Of a DNA stretch of 64,000 nt, positions 8,100 through 17,312 are shown one piece after another. The notes under the pieces were generated by a model, which worked only from the letters and a program-made list of their open reading frames with translations, did not search any database and was not told the DNA's origin. This stretch comes from Butyrivibrio sp. VCB2006 (GTDB taxonomy: Bacteria; Bacillota; Clostridia; Lachnospirales; Lachnospiraceae). The position numbers were made by a program, and so were the translations under genes. Positions within the stretch are counted from its first letter, which is position 1. Every line of letters begins with the position of its first letter. The DNA is taken from NCBI RefSeq assembly GCF_000420945.1, contig NZ_ATVX01000013.1, positions 38,405 to 102,404 on the forward strand, read 5' to 3'.

Positions 8100-11000
8100 A
8101 TGAAGAATAATTCTTTTAGAACAATAGGAGCCTTAATAGGACTGATAATTGCTATTTTATTTGCATTTTCATATGATGCAGGGATAAAAAGCTATGCTGG
8201 CGATACGAAATACTATCCTACTAGAGTAATTTATGAAAATGGAGATACCTTCAGCATGACAAAAAATGCTGTTGTTAGCGATGTCACTTACGGCAAAAAT
8301 ATTGGAACGTTTTACATAAAGGGAGCAATTACTCGTGAGTCAAATTATAAGGAAACACAAGCTTATGCCGCAAGTGGAGATGTGACCTTTGGATATTCAT
8401 GTAATCCTGAAGAATATGAGATTACAGATCATGGTAGATGGATGTACTGGGGGTCGGACGCAAAAACGGCAGGAGATATTAAACTTTCAAAGAAAATTGG
8501 GGATGGAACTATAGTTATTCAGAAATCAAACGATGGAAAAACATGGGTAGATGCATGCGATCCAGTAAGAAACGTTTTTTCAGATAAAAAGATTAATCTT
8601 TCTGAAATATACAAAACAACAGATTCAGACAGGAAGAATGGCACATATTATAGGGTTGTTGTTCTATATGAATTGTTCAGAGAGGTGAATCCTCATGAAG
8701 GATGGTTTGGTAAGACTGACTATGATATTGAGGTTAAGTGTTGTGCAGAGGAGCATATTTTCTATATTACTTATGCTGAAAATCCTTTGATTATTTATAA
8801 CCTTAAAGATAGATCCCGATTATCAGATAACGCGAGTGTGGAAGAAGGCTTTTTTATAGATCTAAATGGAGCAAATGCATCAGTATCTGTGAAGAAGGAT
8901 AACGGGACACAGCAGACTGCCAAATCAAAAGATAATTTTGTTCAACCTGGGACTTATACGATTAGTATTACATCACCACTTGGGGATTCTTTTACAAATA
9001 CTGTTACTGTCAAGGGAGGCTTATCTACCTACAATGTGAATGGTAAAAAATATGAAAATCCAGAAAAGTCAGGTTATGTGCAGCAAAATGAGGTTGCTTC
9101 CGCTGCCATAACCTCACTAAAAGTTACACAAAAATCAGGGACAACCATAAAAACCGGTACAGTAAACAATTATCAGGCGTATGGTATAACCGGTAACGAA
9201 GTAAATCTTTTTATGGCATTAAAGAGCAATAAAGAGGTTAAATCTACCGGATGGGAAATTGTTAGCGATGAATGGGGGAAAAAGGATAAGCAGAATATAG
9301 CAGATGTTCATACTGGTACTATGGGATCAGGGGCATTGATAGTTCAAAAATCCTCAGATGGTAAGAACTGGAAACAGATTGAAAATGAAAGATATGCATC
9401 AGGATTACATACTACGGATTATGGCAATAACTATGCTGGTCTTGGTGATGTTCTTGTCTATTCACCTGCCGGAAAAGATGTTTTGAATGGTGTATATATA
9501 AGGGTCTGGTATGCCTATGAAATCAAGAAAATTGATGGTAAGGAAAAAAAGCGTTGTCTAGAAAAATATGAATTCTATTTATGTAGTGATGAACTTGATT
9601 CCATAACGTTTCATAATCTGTCTGCAGAAGGAAAAGTAGATGAAATATATGGAGAAGATTCCAACATAGACTTGCAGATGTACAAAACTGCTGAAACTAT
9701 GGATACTGGCGCGGTTACCGTTACTGGATTTACAATTGACACATCACTTAATCCGACAGTCAAATACACTGTTAAAAAGAATGGAGAGGTCATTGAATCT
9801 AGTAAAAATCAAGAATACAAAGAAACTGGTAGATATGATATCAGATTAAATAGTGCTGTTGGATCAACAAAGGATGTTACTTTGTATGTTGATGCTATGT
9901 CAAAAGACGAGTGCATGAAAACATATTTTGGAAATGGTTTTATAGATGGAAAGCGTATCTATGATAAAACCGTGAAATATCCGGTATATGAAGGAGGAAA
10001 GACAAAATATTCCTTTTTGAAGGTTAACGACAATTACCAGCCTTTGTATGGAACAATTGAAAATCTAAGAACCAAAAAACAAGAAGAGATCAGTGCGAGC
10101 CGTACAGCAAAAACCAGCACACTTACAGAGCCTGGCGAATACGTTGTTACATTAAGTAATAATCCAACCTATAAGACTAACAGTCCGTCTGGAGATAACA
10201 AGACCATAATGTTCCACTTTTACATAATTGAGGAGGGAACAGCTCCTGGGCCTCAATGCAATTATGAAAGTCTTGCAGAGTGGGAAAGAAAGAGTATCAG
10301 CGGAATCCATCACATTTATTATGGTATTTCATTTCGTAGTCTTGGTAATAGGAGATTTACAGAGGTATTTGCGACTAAAGAAGATGCTGTTTTATTTGCT
10401 TATGAGCGCGAAGGTGGAACTGTAGAAAAGCAGAGTGATGGCTCATATTTATATGCTAGTGCTGAAGATTCTACACACAAAAAGAAATACGATTCTCTGT
10501 GGGAACTTACTGAGGCATATCAGCAGAGCGCGGATGCTACAATAGAAAAACTCTATATTGATCCGTCATCGATAGATACATATATAACTCTGGATCCTAA
10601 GGAAAAAACAGATGATCTTGAGGCATTACATCTGGAACAGAGTATTATGGTATTCCCAAAGGGTAAAGGTCAAAGAGAAAAAATGGAAATAGAAGACGCT
10701 TTACCAATTATAAACAACAAGCCATACGCATATCAGAATGATGGAGGAAAAGTTAAAACTGAACCAGAGTATGAGCCTTTCAAATTTGTTAAGGATAAAT
10801 ATGGCGCGGATTCATATTCAGTAAAAATAACTGACGCTAGCGGAAAAGAATTCCCGATAGCTTATGGAACGAGTGTTGCGGATCAGCTTGAGAAGCAGGG
10901 ATGTGCAACTGGAAAGGTCACAATTACAGAAGAAACAATATATGGAGATGCTCGTTCATACGAAGCTGTTTATTTTGCGAAGGGAACAAATACTGCTAGA

Positions 11001-11897
11001 GTTGAAGTTTCATACTTTGAGGGAGAGCAGGAAAAAACTGCTGTACTATCGCAGGATGATGCTGGAATAGTAATCAATGCGGACGCATTTTCTATAAAAG
11101 ACATACAAGACCAACTGGATCCATATAACATGGTTATAATTTGGAACAAGGATGAGCAAGGGGTTATTCCAGACGCTTATGAGGCTGGACAGGAGATACC
11201 AGAGACATGGTCAAATGATGGAGAATATGAAGTTACTGTAGTTAATAGGATTGGTAATAAGTATTCATTCACCATAGACATCGAGAACTCTGTTTATACA
11301 ACTATATCTTTTAAAGGGCAGGGAACAGATAACTTCCAGAAGATACTTGCCAAGAGGGGTGATAAGGATGTCAAACTGCCAATTCCAAAGCGAGAAGGAT
11401 ATGAATTTGCTGGTTATAGCGACGAGGAAGGCACAATTTATGAGGATGTTATAAGTCAGATTACATTCAACGGAAATAAAATACTTAGCCCGACGTGGAG
11501 GGTTAAGAAAAATAGCATTCTCTTTGAGGATGAAGATGGTAAAGTAATCGACACTTTGGAAGTTGAGTATGGAGCTATAATAGATCTTCCTGTCCCTGAA
11601 ACATCTGAAGATATTAAGTTTGAAGGATGGATGAAAGACGGGAAGCTCATAATGGATAGCACATTTGAAGTGACCGAAGACACGGATTTAGTTTTGGTTG
11701 CTAAGTATTCTGAAATAGAAAAGCAGAGTAATGTGCAGAATGATCATTTGGAAGAAACAGGTAACCAGCAAAAGATGGATGATAAAGAAGAACAAGATAA
11801 TGCTTCCGGTGGAAGTGCGGCTCCGATAGTAATAATTGTGATGTTGTTAGCAGCAGTAGGTGGAGGTGCATTCTATTACAAGAAAAAGCATAGCTGA
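8100..11897 (+). CDS. Large c-di-GMP-controlled cell-surface protein with Ig-like modules
   Basis: 1265 aa. It has a signal peptide (hydrophobic core LIGLIIAILFAFSY, cleavage after about residue 31), then two long similar modules at roughly 45-320 and 340-600. Each carries an IVQKS-DGK-W motif and a Y-RVVVLYE-like strand. Ig-like beta regions follow. Near 1085-1200 are two Listeria-Bacteroides (InlB B-repeat, Flg_new) units (KREGYEFAGYSDEEGTIYED). The C-terminus has a membrane span (IVIIVMLLAAVGGGAFYY) and a KKKHS tail. There is no LPXTG, so it is anchored by the membrane span. Adhesin-like proteins behind c-di-GMP riboswitches are a known theme. The lipoprotein toxin gene follows 47 bp later. 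Confidence 0.85.
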   Translation: MKNNSFRTIGALIGLIIAILFAFSYDAGIKSYAGDTKYYPTRVIYENGDTFSMTKNAVVSDVTYGKNIGTFYIKGAITRESNYKETQAYAASGDVTFGYSCNPEEYEITDHGRWMYWGSDAKTAGDIKLSKKIGDGTIVIQKSNDGKTWVDACDPVRNVFSDKKINLSEIYKTTDSDRKNGTYYRVVVLYELFREVNPHEGWFGKTDYDIEVKCCAEEHIFYITYAENPLIIYNLKDRSRLSDNASVEEGFFIDLNGANASVSVKKDNGTQQTAKSKDNFVQPGTYTISITSPLGDSFTNTVTVKGGLSTYNVNGKKYENPEKSGYVQQNEVASAAITSLKVTQKSGTTIKTGTVNNYQAYGITGNEVNLFMALKSNKEVKSTGWEIVSDEWGKKDKQNIADVHTGTMGSGALIVQKSSDGKNWKQIENERYASGLHTTDYGNNYAGLGDVLVYSPAGKDVLNGVYIRVWYAYEIKKIDGKEKKRCLEKYEFYLCSDELDSITFHNLSAEGKVDEIYGEDSNIDLQMYKTAETMDTGAVTVTGFTIDTSLNPTVKYTVKKNGEVIESSKNQEYKETGRYDIRLNSAVGSTKDVTLYVDAMSKDECMKTYFGNGFIDGKRIYDKTVKYPVYEGGKTKYSFLKVNDNYQPLYGTIENLRTKKQEEISASRTAKTSTLTEPGEYVVTLSNNPTYKTNSPSGDNKTIMFHFYIIEEGTAPGPQCNYESLAEWERKSISGIHHIYYGISFRSLGNRRFTEVFATKEDAVLFAYEREGGTVEKQSDGSYLYASAEDSTHKKKYDSLWELTEAYQQSADATIEKLYIDPSSIDTYITLDPKEKTDDLEALHLEQSIMVFPKGKGQREKMEIEDALPIINNKPYAYQNDGGKVKTEPEYEPFKFVKDKYGADSYSVKITDASGKEFPIAYGTSVADQLEKQGCATGKVTITEETIYGDARSYEAVYFAKGTNTARVEVSYFEGEQEKTAVLSQDDAGIVINADAFSIKDIQDQLDPYNMVIIWNKDEQGVIPDAYEAGQEIPETWSNDGEYEVTVVNRIGNKYSFTIDIENSVYTTISFKGQGTDNFQKILAKRGDKDVKLPIPKREGYEFAGYSDEEGTIYEDVISQITFNGNKILSPTWRVKKNSILFEDEDGKVIDTLEVEYGAIIDLPVPETSEDIKFEGWMKDGKLIMDSTFEVTEDTDLVLVAKYSEIEKQSNVQNDHLEETGNQQKMDDKEEQDNASGGSAAPIVIIVMLLAAVGGGAFYYKKKHS

Positions 11898-11962
11898 TTG
11901 TAGGAAAATGCTTTGGATCTGAATAATAGTTATGTCATTATTCGATGGAAAGGATGGGAAAA

Positions 11963-13984
11963 ATGATAATCTCAAAGAAGCTATACAAATACATATCATT
12001 TTTGCTTATTCTAAGCGTGCTCGTAGGTTGTCTTTATGGTTGTGGAAAGCAAAGCGATGAGATTCCAGAACAAGAAAACGAAGTGCAGAACATAGACACT
12101 GCTGAGATTGCAAAGACTATAACTGATCAGATTCAAGAAGAAGTTGAAGAATACGAGGCTGTACAGGAAAAGAATGAGGAACTGATTGAAGCAGCACAAG
12201 ATAGCTTAGATTATTTTGTTTATAAAAAGCTATATGACGAGTATTCTGCAGCTTATGATACTTTTGATGCCGCAATCAAATTGCCTGATGGGTCAGAAAT
12301 CTATGGAATAGGCTATTCAGATTTATCAAGCTATTTAGAAACTGATGATGGTTCAAAAGGCTTTTTCCCGGCAGGATTCCTTACTGATGCAGGAGATGTT
12401 GTCATAACTGAGGATGATATTGAAAAGGGACTTGAAGTAGAGAATCTTTCATATAATGACGGAAAATACGGATTTGTATTAGCATATAAAACAGAACCAT
12501 ACTTAGAGCACTGTGTTATAAATGGCAAGTACCTTAAATATGGAATTGATGATAATGGCGTTATTGTACATGAAGAAAGCGATTTTTCTAAAGATGCCTG
12601 TGATACAGAGTTGGGGGCGCTATATTCATATGATGAGAACAAGTATGTATATAACCCAAATGTCGGAGAGCATGTTGAACTATCTGGGCAATCTCTGTTT
12701 GAAAGCGTTGACTTCAATGAACTTCAAGCTGAGATTAATAGAATTTTAGATGAGCAGGATTTCAATTTTTCATCAGTAGATGTAGATACAACATTGAAAT
12801 TTGCGCAGGAAGCAGTCGATAAGTATTTAAGCCAATTCCATGAAGAATCATTCATGGGGGTTGATGTCAAAGTTCTCCGCGAAGAAGTAAAAAAGCTGGA
12901 TCCCAACCAGTGCATAAGATTTACCCCTAACGGAAATGTCATAGTAGACATAGATGAAAGCATACCTAATGAGCCCACTGCAATGGCTAAATGGGTGGTG
13001 GGAATAAGTTGCGGCATAGCGGTTGCCGGTAGCATAGCTTTGGGTGTTTTCGTTCCGGCGGCCACGCCTGTTTCAGGTGCTATTTGTGGAGCGGCTATTG
13101 ATGTATTTATGCAAGTAGTTATTGAAAATAATGCTGTAGAAAACATCAACTGGGGCAAAGTTGCAATAGCTTCTACCTCAGGTGCACTGATGGCATGGGC
13201 CTGTCCGTTGGGCGCTGGAGTGATTACACAAGGTGTGGCTACAAAAACAGGGAGTGCTATTTTAGGAAGATTAGCGGGATATGGCTTTTTGACATTTTCT
13301 AATGCAGTTGTCTCTGGCTCTACAAATGCTGCATTTGCAGCGATTGACAAGAAAAGCAGTGAAGAAGTTTGGGATTCTTTTCTGATTGGTGCAGCAGTAG
13401 GAGCGTGTTGTACAGTTGCAGCATCAGCCTTAAGTGAATTGGGGCACGCTGGAATGAATGCGCTTAGGAATACTCATCCAGAGAACTGGTTTATTAAGCT
13501 GACAGATGGTGCTTCACAGACATTTGCAAACTTACCCAAGTTAAGATTTAGCGATAAGGTTGAAAGTGTACTTGTGCCAAAATCTATTTATGAAGCATCT
13601 CAAGCTGGTGTTAGAGAGTATAATCTTCAGGCAACGTTAAAAGCAGGCAAGAAAGGCGGAGCTTACAGTGATGTAAGATTAAATAGTAATGGGGATTATA
13701 CCCAGGTTCATGAAACGCCATCTTTTGACTCAACAGGAGCGGATGTTAGGAAAGATGGCCCTTCAATTAAGATGACGAAGGAAGATCATATGCAGACCGG
13801 CAGCTATGGGAATTCTAAAAATGCTCATGAGTATCGTGCTATGCAAAAGGAGTATATAGATAACGGCAATTATCATGATGCTATTCAGATGGATATTGAC
13901 GATATTCATAGCAAGTTTAATGATAAATATGATGATGCTATTGAAGAAATGTTAGAATATGCGAAAACTATAGGGTGGTGGTAA
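11963..13984 (+). CDS. Lipoprotein with polymorphic-toxin-like C-terminus
   Basis: The start at 11963 is preferred over 11945 because AAAGGA lies nine bases before it. About 673 aa. The lipobox LVGC gives Cys23. A coiled-coil Gln/Glu-rich region follows, then a region near 335-500 rich in Ala/Gly with several hydrophobic stretches, typical of pre-toxin translocation regions. The C-terminal ~140 residues (VHETPS, KMTKEDHMQTGSYGNS, EYRAMQKEYIDNGNYHDAI, MLEYAKTIGWW) match a domain often found at the end of polymorphic toxins; its activity is not known to me. The next gene starts 4 bp later and is a good immunity candidate. Confidence 0.75.
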   Translation: MIISKKLYKYISFLLILSVLVGCLYGCGKQSDEIPEQENEVQNIDTAEIAKTITDQIQEEVEEYEAVQEKNEELIEAAQDSLDYFVYKKLYDEYSAAYDTFDAAIKLPDGSEIYGIGYSDLSSYLETDDGSKGFFPAGFLTDAGDVVITEDDIEKGLEVENLSYNDGKYGFVLAYKTEPYLEHCVINGKYLKYGIDDNGVIVHEESDFSKDACDTELGALYSYDENKYVYNPNVGEHVELSGQSLFESVDFNELQAEINRILDEQDFNFSSVDVDTTLKFAQEAVDKYLSQFHEESFMGVDVKVLREEVKKLDPNQCIRFTPNGNVIVDIDESIPNEPTAMAKWVVGISCGIAVAGSIALGVFVPAATPVSGAICGAAIDVFMQVVIENNAVENINWGKVAIASTSGALMAWACPLGAGVITQGVATKTGSAILGRLAGYGFLTFSNAVVSGSTNAAFAAIDKKSSEEVWDSFLIGAAVGACCTVAASALSELGHAGMNALRNTHPENWFIKLTDGASQTFANLPKLRFSDKVESVLVPKSIYEASQAGVREYNLQATLKAGKKGGAYSDVRLNSNGDYTQVHETPSFDSTGADVRKDGPSIKMTKEDHMQTGSYGNSKNAHEYRAMQKEYIDNGNYHDAIQMDIDDIHSKFNDKYDDAIEEMLEYAKTIGWW

Positions 13985-13988
13985 ATTT

Positions 13989-14387
13989 ATGAAAATTATA
14001 GAAGCAAAGCCATTACAGGAAGTGAATGGGGTAAAGTTTGGGTGCAACAGAAAAGCAGCTAGAAAAGCATTCGGTCCAAAATTCAAAGAGGTTAAGAAGA
14101 CTGTTTTTTCAAAGAGTACCATGGATGCTTATGACGACTATCATGTTTATTACACGCCCGATGGGGAATTTGAAGCAATAGAGATATTCGGTGATGTAAC
14201 GGTCATAGTGAATGGCAAGACGGTATTCCCGGGAAATGTAAGAGAGTTAAAGGATATTTTTTCTGAAACACAGGGGGATTCTGATGGGTGGATTGATCAG
14301 AATAATTCTGTAGGAGTTACATTGTCTCAGGATAATGGAGATGTCATTGAGGCAATATTGTTCGGATGTGAGAACTATTATTCATGA
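13989..14387 (+). CDS. Probable immunity protein for the lipoprotein toxin
   Basis: 132 aa, acidic, cytosolic, no signal peptide. I do not recognise the family by name. It begins with IIEAKPLQEVNGVKFGCNRKAARKAFG and has beta-rich segments (YDDYHVYYTPDGEFEAIEIFG), as in small SMI1/SUKH-like or related immunity folds. The position 4 bp after a toxin-domain gene, small size and acidity are the evidence. Orientation and spacing are those of an effector-immunity pair. Confidence 0.6.
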   Translation: MKIIEAKPLQEVNGVKFGCNRKAARKAFGPKFKEVKKTVFSKSTMDAYDDYHVYYTPDGEFEAIEIFGDVTVIVNGKTVFPGNVRELKDIFSETQGDSDGWIDQNNSVGVTLSQDNGDVIEAILFGCENYYS

Positions 14388-14438
14388 TTTACTTGCATTC
14401 AACTAACACGTCCAAAATTTAATAATGATGGTTGCTTT

Positions 14439-14484
14439 ATCACCTACTATTTACTTACTACAATTTAAGTAAATGGTAGGTGAT
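14439..14484 (+). repeat. 19-bp inverted repeat covering the RBS of the XRE gene
   Basis: Arms 14439-14457 and 14466-14484 are complementary at all 19 positions apart from one T-G pair, and they are separated by 8 bp. The 3' arm contains GGTAGGTG, which is the ribosome site of the ATG at 14489. It could be an operator for the encoded HTH protein or an RNA hairpin that hides the RBS. Confidence 0.8.
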
Positions 14485-14488
14485 TTTT

Positions 14489-14836
14489 ATGAGACTAAGT
14501 AAAGGTGACGAGACACTTGAAATTGGTCTTAGACTTGAGGATGTCAGGAAAAATTTGGGTTATTCTCAACGGATGATGGCCAATGAACTTGATGTAAGTG
14601 TACAGCAGTATCAAAAGTACATATCCGGTGAAAGCACGATATCCGCAGATAGGTTACTGATGCTATATAGAAAGACGCCTTTTGATGTCAAGTATGTTAT
14701 TACGGGGGAGAAAGAAGAGGACAGCAAGGCATTTACATTTGTGCTTTCTACTTACAGTGGAAGAAACCGAGACAATTTCTTAAAGGGCATGTGGATGTAT
14801 CTGCAGAAGATCACAAGCTTGGTTATGGAGAATTAA
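14489..14836 (+). CDS. XRE family transcriptional regulator
   Basis: 115 aa from ATG 14489 (GGTAGGTG six bases upstream; an in-frame GTG at 14480 lies inside that site). An HTH_3 domain lies at about residues 18-70: RLEDVRKNLGYSQRMMANEL, DVSVQQYQKYISGES, ISADRLLMLYR. The C-terminal tail is helical. It is probably the first gene of the mobile element and may be self-regulated through the inverted repeat. A U-tract terminator follows at once. Confidence 0.82.
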   Translation: MRLSKGDETLEIGLRLEDVRKNLGYSQRMMANELDVSVQQYQKYISGESTISADRLLMLYRKTPFDVKYVITGEKEEDSKAFTFVLSTYSGRNRDNFLKGMWMYLQKITSLVMEN

Positions 14837-14841
14837 TTATT

Positions 14842-14880
14842 AAGAAGAATGGGGAATAGATCCCTGTTCTTCTTTTTTTT
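14842..14880 (+). terminator. Rho-independent terminator
   Basis: AAGAA...GGG / CCC...TTCTT hairpin followed by eight T residues. Confidence 0.8.
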
Positions 14881-14919
14881 ATATGCTTTTTATGACTTAG
14901 TGAAAGGAGTGAGGTTGTC

Positions 14920-15468
14920 ATGAGCAGGAACAGAGTATCATCACATGTGATTATTGTGAACTTTTGTACTCAGCTGGGAGTTGAGTATAAGAGCATGGTA
15001 AAGCTGATCAGGCCGCTGCTTAAGCATTATTTCATGGGTAGAAGCGAAGAAGAAAATATAAAGGCGCTTGTAACTATCGATGCAAGAAAAGAAGCTGTCC
15101 GAAGGAAGTTTATTAAAATGGCAAAGAATCCTGATGATTACACTGAGACTGATAAGACAGTATTTGCAGTTGCTGTCGCGTGTTGCTCATGGTATCCGGA
15201 AAAGTCGGCTAAGCTTCTTACCAAAATGGAGGATATGGTTCCGGATGGGAAGGAACTTGTATATATTCTCAACTGCGTATATCTCGAAGGTGATGGCAGG
15301 ACAGATCTCTCGATGCAGAATGAATTACATATGTCTTCAGGAACCTATAACAGACGAAAGGACGATGCGACTGCATTATATGGAGCATTGATTTTGGAGT
15401 ATGCCATTCGAAGAGAAAAAGAAGAGGTGGCAGCAGGCAAAGTTCCGCCTCCAGATTTTGAATTATAA
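14920..15468 (+). CDS. Mobile-element protein with HTH-like C-terminus (ArpU/RinA-like)
   Basis: 182 aa, AAAGGAG 11 bases before ATG. The last third (LSMQNELHMSSGTYNRRKDDA followed by an Ala-rich helix) resembles the region-4-like HTH of phage late activators of the ArpU/RinA group. The rest is helical with no recognised domain. It is the second gene of the element and precedes two small zinc-ribbon genes. The specific family is uncertain. Confidence 0.55.
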   Translation: MSRNRVSSHVIIVNFCTQLGVEYKSMVKLIRPLLKHYFMGRSEEENIKALVTIDARKEAVRRKFIKMAKNPDDYTETDKTVFAVAVACCSWYPEKSAKLLTKMEDMVPDGKELVYILNCVYLEGDGRTDLSMQNELHMSSGTYNRRKDDATALYGALILEYAIRREKEEVAAGKVPPPDFEL

Positions 15469-15648
15469 GTTCTTTTTTATTTTTTCTGTTATAAGTGGAG
15501 AGTGTTGGAGTGTGTTGGAGAGTTATGGAGTATACCGGAGCATATCGGATAATGGTGTAGGTTGACGGATAATCTTGATGAGTTTTCCGCATGGAAATTG
15601 TATATAATATCGTTTGGAAAAAGTGTTTTAGGAGGTTGTTTTTTAGGT

Positions 15649-15864
15649 ATGGAGAAAACGGAAATAGTGTTTCAAGAGCGGAGGCAAAAACCGCAGGGGT
15701 ATCATTGCCCGGCTTGTGGAACTGAGCTGAAGAAATCAAGTTCTAAGGAAAAGAGCTTTGATGATCAGGCCAGATGTCGCAAGTGCGGACGGACTATTAT
15801 TATTCAGCAAAGACCTACTTGGCTTATGACGTTTACTGACAGAAGATCGCAGTGCAGGGGATAG
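15649..15864 (+). CDS. Small zinc-ribbon protein
   Basis: 71 aa from ATG 15649; GGAGG lies 13 bases upstream, which is rather far. Two Cys pairs are present: CPACGTEL and CRKCGRTI, with the signature of a single zinc ribbon. It resembles short Cys-rich proteins of Clostridiales conjugative elements. The role is unknown and could be DNA or RNA binding. Confidence 0.6.
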   Translation: MEKTEIVFQERRQKPQGYHCPACGTELKKSSSKEKSFDDQARCRKCGRTIIIQQRPTWLMTFTDRRSQCRG

Positions 15865-16010
15865 CTGCTTCTTAGCTGTCATAAACATAAAATGAAATAT
15901 TGTTGATGAGCTGCTTTTGAAGGCGTTGGATCCAGCTGGGGACTGGAAGGCTCGCAATAAAGTGGCAAGAGTTTGTTGGCGGCTAAGAACGACATGAGAT
16001 CGTTGAAAGG

Positions 16011-16067
16011 CGAAGCAAGACATTGAAATACCTTTAGGGGTATTCTGTTTTGCTTCGTCTTTTTTTA
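16011..16067 (+). terminator. Rho-independent terminator
   Basis: CGAAGCAA and TTGCTTCG arms with an inner ATACC/GGTAT stem, followed by a T-tract (16059-16065). The remaining bases of 15865-16120 show nothing coding that I can support. Confidence 0.75.
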
Positions 16068-16127
16068 TTTGTCAAAAACTGAATATCGCTTCGTTTGGCT
16101 GTTTACGAGGTTAGCAATAAATGATAA

Positions 16128-16156
16128 TTGACGCAAGAACATCTGTTCGATATAAT
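16128..16156 (+). promoter_or_regulatory. Promoter with LexA-like box in the spacer
   Basis: TTGACG (16128-16133), a 17-bp spacer, then TATAAT (16151-16156). The spacer holds AGAACATCTGTTCG (16136-16149), a near palindrome that matches 12 of 14 positions of the Gram-positive LexA/DinR consensus CGAACRNRYGTTYG. It faces the KTR-like and sigma-like genes, so SOS control of the element is a reasonable inference. Confidence 0.65.
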
Positions 16157-16277
16157 TATTTCATCGCTATCTTAGGTACAAGTTCACGGGTAAAAGTGCA
16201 AAGGAAGAATGAAACTATAATCAACGGTCAGTTTGACATTCCCTTTTGGCTGGCCTCTGTAAAGGAGGCGAAAATGG

Positions 16278-16445
16278 ATGCACGAAGTGCATGTGGCTTG
16301 TCCATGTTGTAAAAATAAAAGGTTGTTTGATGCAGATCCGACTGCAGTAGAGGGTATCATCAAGATCAAGTGCCCCATCTGCAAAGCGGTTATTGCAGTC
16401 AGCTTCCACCACAAATCAGTTCGTACTGAGCAAATCGGCGCATGA
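16278..16445 (+). CDS. Small two-CxxC protein (cysteine-rich KTR/Com-like)
   Basis: 55 aa, AAGGAGG nine bases before ATG. MHEVHVACPCCKNKRLFDA then IKIKCPICKAVIAVSF gives two Cys pairs about 22 residues apart. This is the layout of the cysteine-rich KTR proteins found beside Clostridiales element recombinases, and of Com-like zinc fingers. It is downstream of the LexA-like promoter and is followed by a terminator. Confidence 0.6.
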   Translation: MHEVHVACPCCKNKRLFDADPTAVEGIIKIKCPICKAVIAVSFHHKSVRTEQIGA

Positions 16446-16461
16446 GAAATCATAGCGACCA

Positions 16462-16517
16462 AAGCCTGACGAAGTTTAGAGAGACTATCTCTATTCTTTG
16501 TCGGGCTTATTTTTTTG
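16462..16517 (+). terminator. Rho-independent terminator
   Basis: AAGCCTGACGAAG and CTTTGTCGGGCTT arms followed by ATTTTTTT. Confidence 0.8.
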
Positions 16518-16526
16518 CCTTGGTTT

Positions 16527-16561
16527 CCATAGAAAGCTACAGTTCATGCGGCTTTCTATGG
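16527..16561. repeat. 11-bp perfect inverted repeat
   Basis: CCATAGAAAGC (16527-16537) and GCTTTCTATGG (16551-16561). No T-tract follows. A second, larger inverted repeat (14-bp arms, one mismatch) spans 16608-16701 and ends in T residues, so 16446-16778 is a non-coding, hairpin-rich leader before the sigma-like gene. Confidence 0.6.
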
Positions 16562-16778
16562 GAGTCTAAGGCTTCCAGGTAACAAACAAATTTCATATTG
16601 GTTCATGAAGCGCAGTGAACAGGATATGAACATACAGTTTTTCTTAATTCCAGAAATGGGATGGAAAAGCGTATGTCTGTACCCTTTTGTTCTCTGCGCT
16701 TTTTTGTTCCATGAACCTCAGAGATAAGGCTGTTGCTCATATTCTGTTCCTGCCTCGTGACCGGAAAGCGAGGACAGA

Positions 16779-17312
16779 ATGACAGGAACAAAAGTAGTGG
16801 CGGCAGTGGAGTACTCAGTAATCGATCTTAGATACGAGTACCCGGGATTTGTAGGATCCGAAAAGTATGCGGTGATATCAGATCTTAGCGCAAGAGAAAT
16901 CGAGAAGCTGTATGGAGATGAGTTGAAGCCATATATTCCATACGTTGTGCTATCAGTTGCCGAAGGTGATGCAATGAAGGAGTTTTTCAGAAATGAAGAT
17001 AAGCATGCAAAGAGACAGAAGCGATCAGTTGATGCTTTTGGTTATGAAGAAGGCATAACTGAGATGTGTCATGAGGAGCTTATTCAAGACAATCTATTCG
17101 ATGTTGTCAGTGACCATCTTGATAAAGAAAAGCTGTTTGCTGCTATGTCGAAGCTCCCAGATGTTCAGAAAAGAAGAATTGAAATTCATTTCTTTGAAGG
17201 ACTTTCTATTGGAGAAATTGCAAATAAGGAAGGGCACGCAAAGTCTACAGTTCATGAGTCTGTCAGCGCTGGACTTAAGAAATTGAAGGCTCTTATGGAT
17301 GAGGCAGGATAA
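16779..17312 (+). CDS. Sigma-70-like factor of the mobile element
   Basis: 177 aa. The C-terminal 70 residues are a sigma region 4: KLFAAMSKLPDVQKRRIEIH, FFEGLSIGEIANKEG and KSTVHESVSAGLKKLK form the HTH. The N-terminal half is element-specific. RNA polymerase sigma-like proteins upstream of large serine recombinases are standard in Clostridiales elements of the TnpX type. It probably activates the recombinase operon. Confidence 0.75.
   Translation: MTGTKVVAAVEYSVIDLRYEYPGFVGSEKYAVISDLSAREIEKLYGDELKPYIPYVVLSVAEGDAMKEFFRNEDKHAKRQKRSVDAFGYEEGITEMCHEELIQDNLFDVVSDHLDKEKLFAAMSKLPDVQKRRIEIHFFEGLSIGEIANKEGHAKSTVHESVSAGLKKLKALMDEAG

Noticed and set aside
15736..16023. Minus-strand frame of 95 codons over the zinc-ribbon gene
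   Set aside because: Shadow of the + strand gene and its terminator; no RBS or family pattern.
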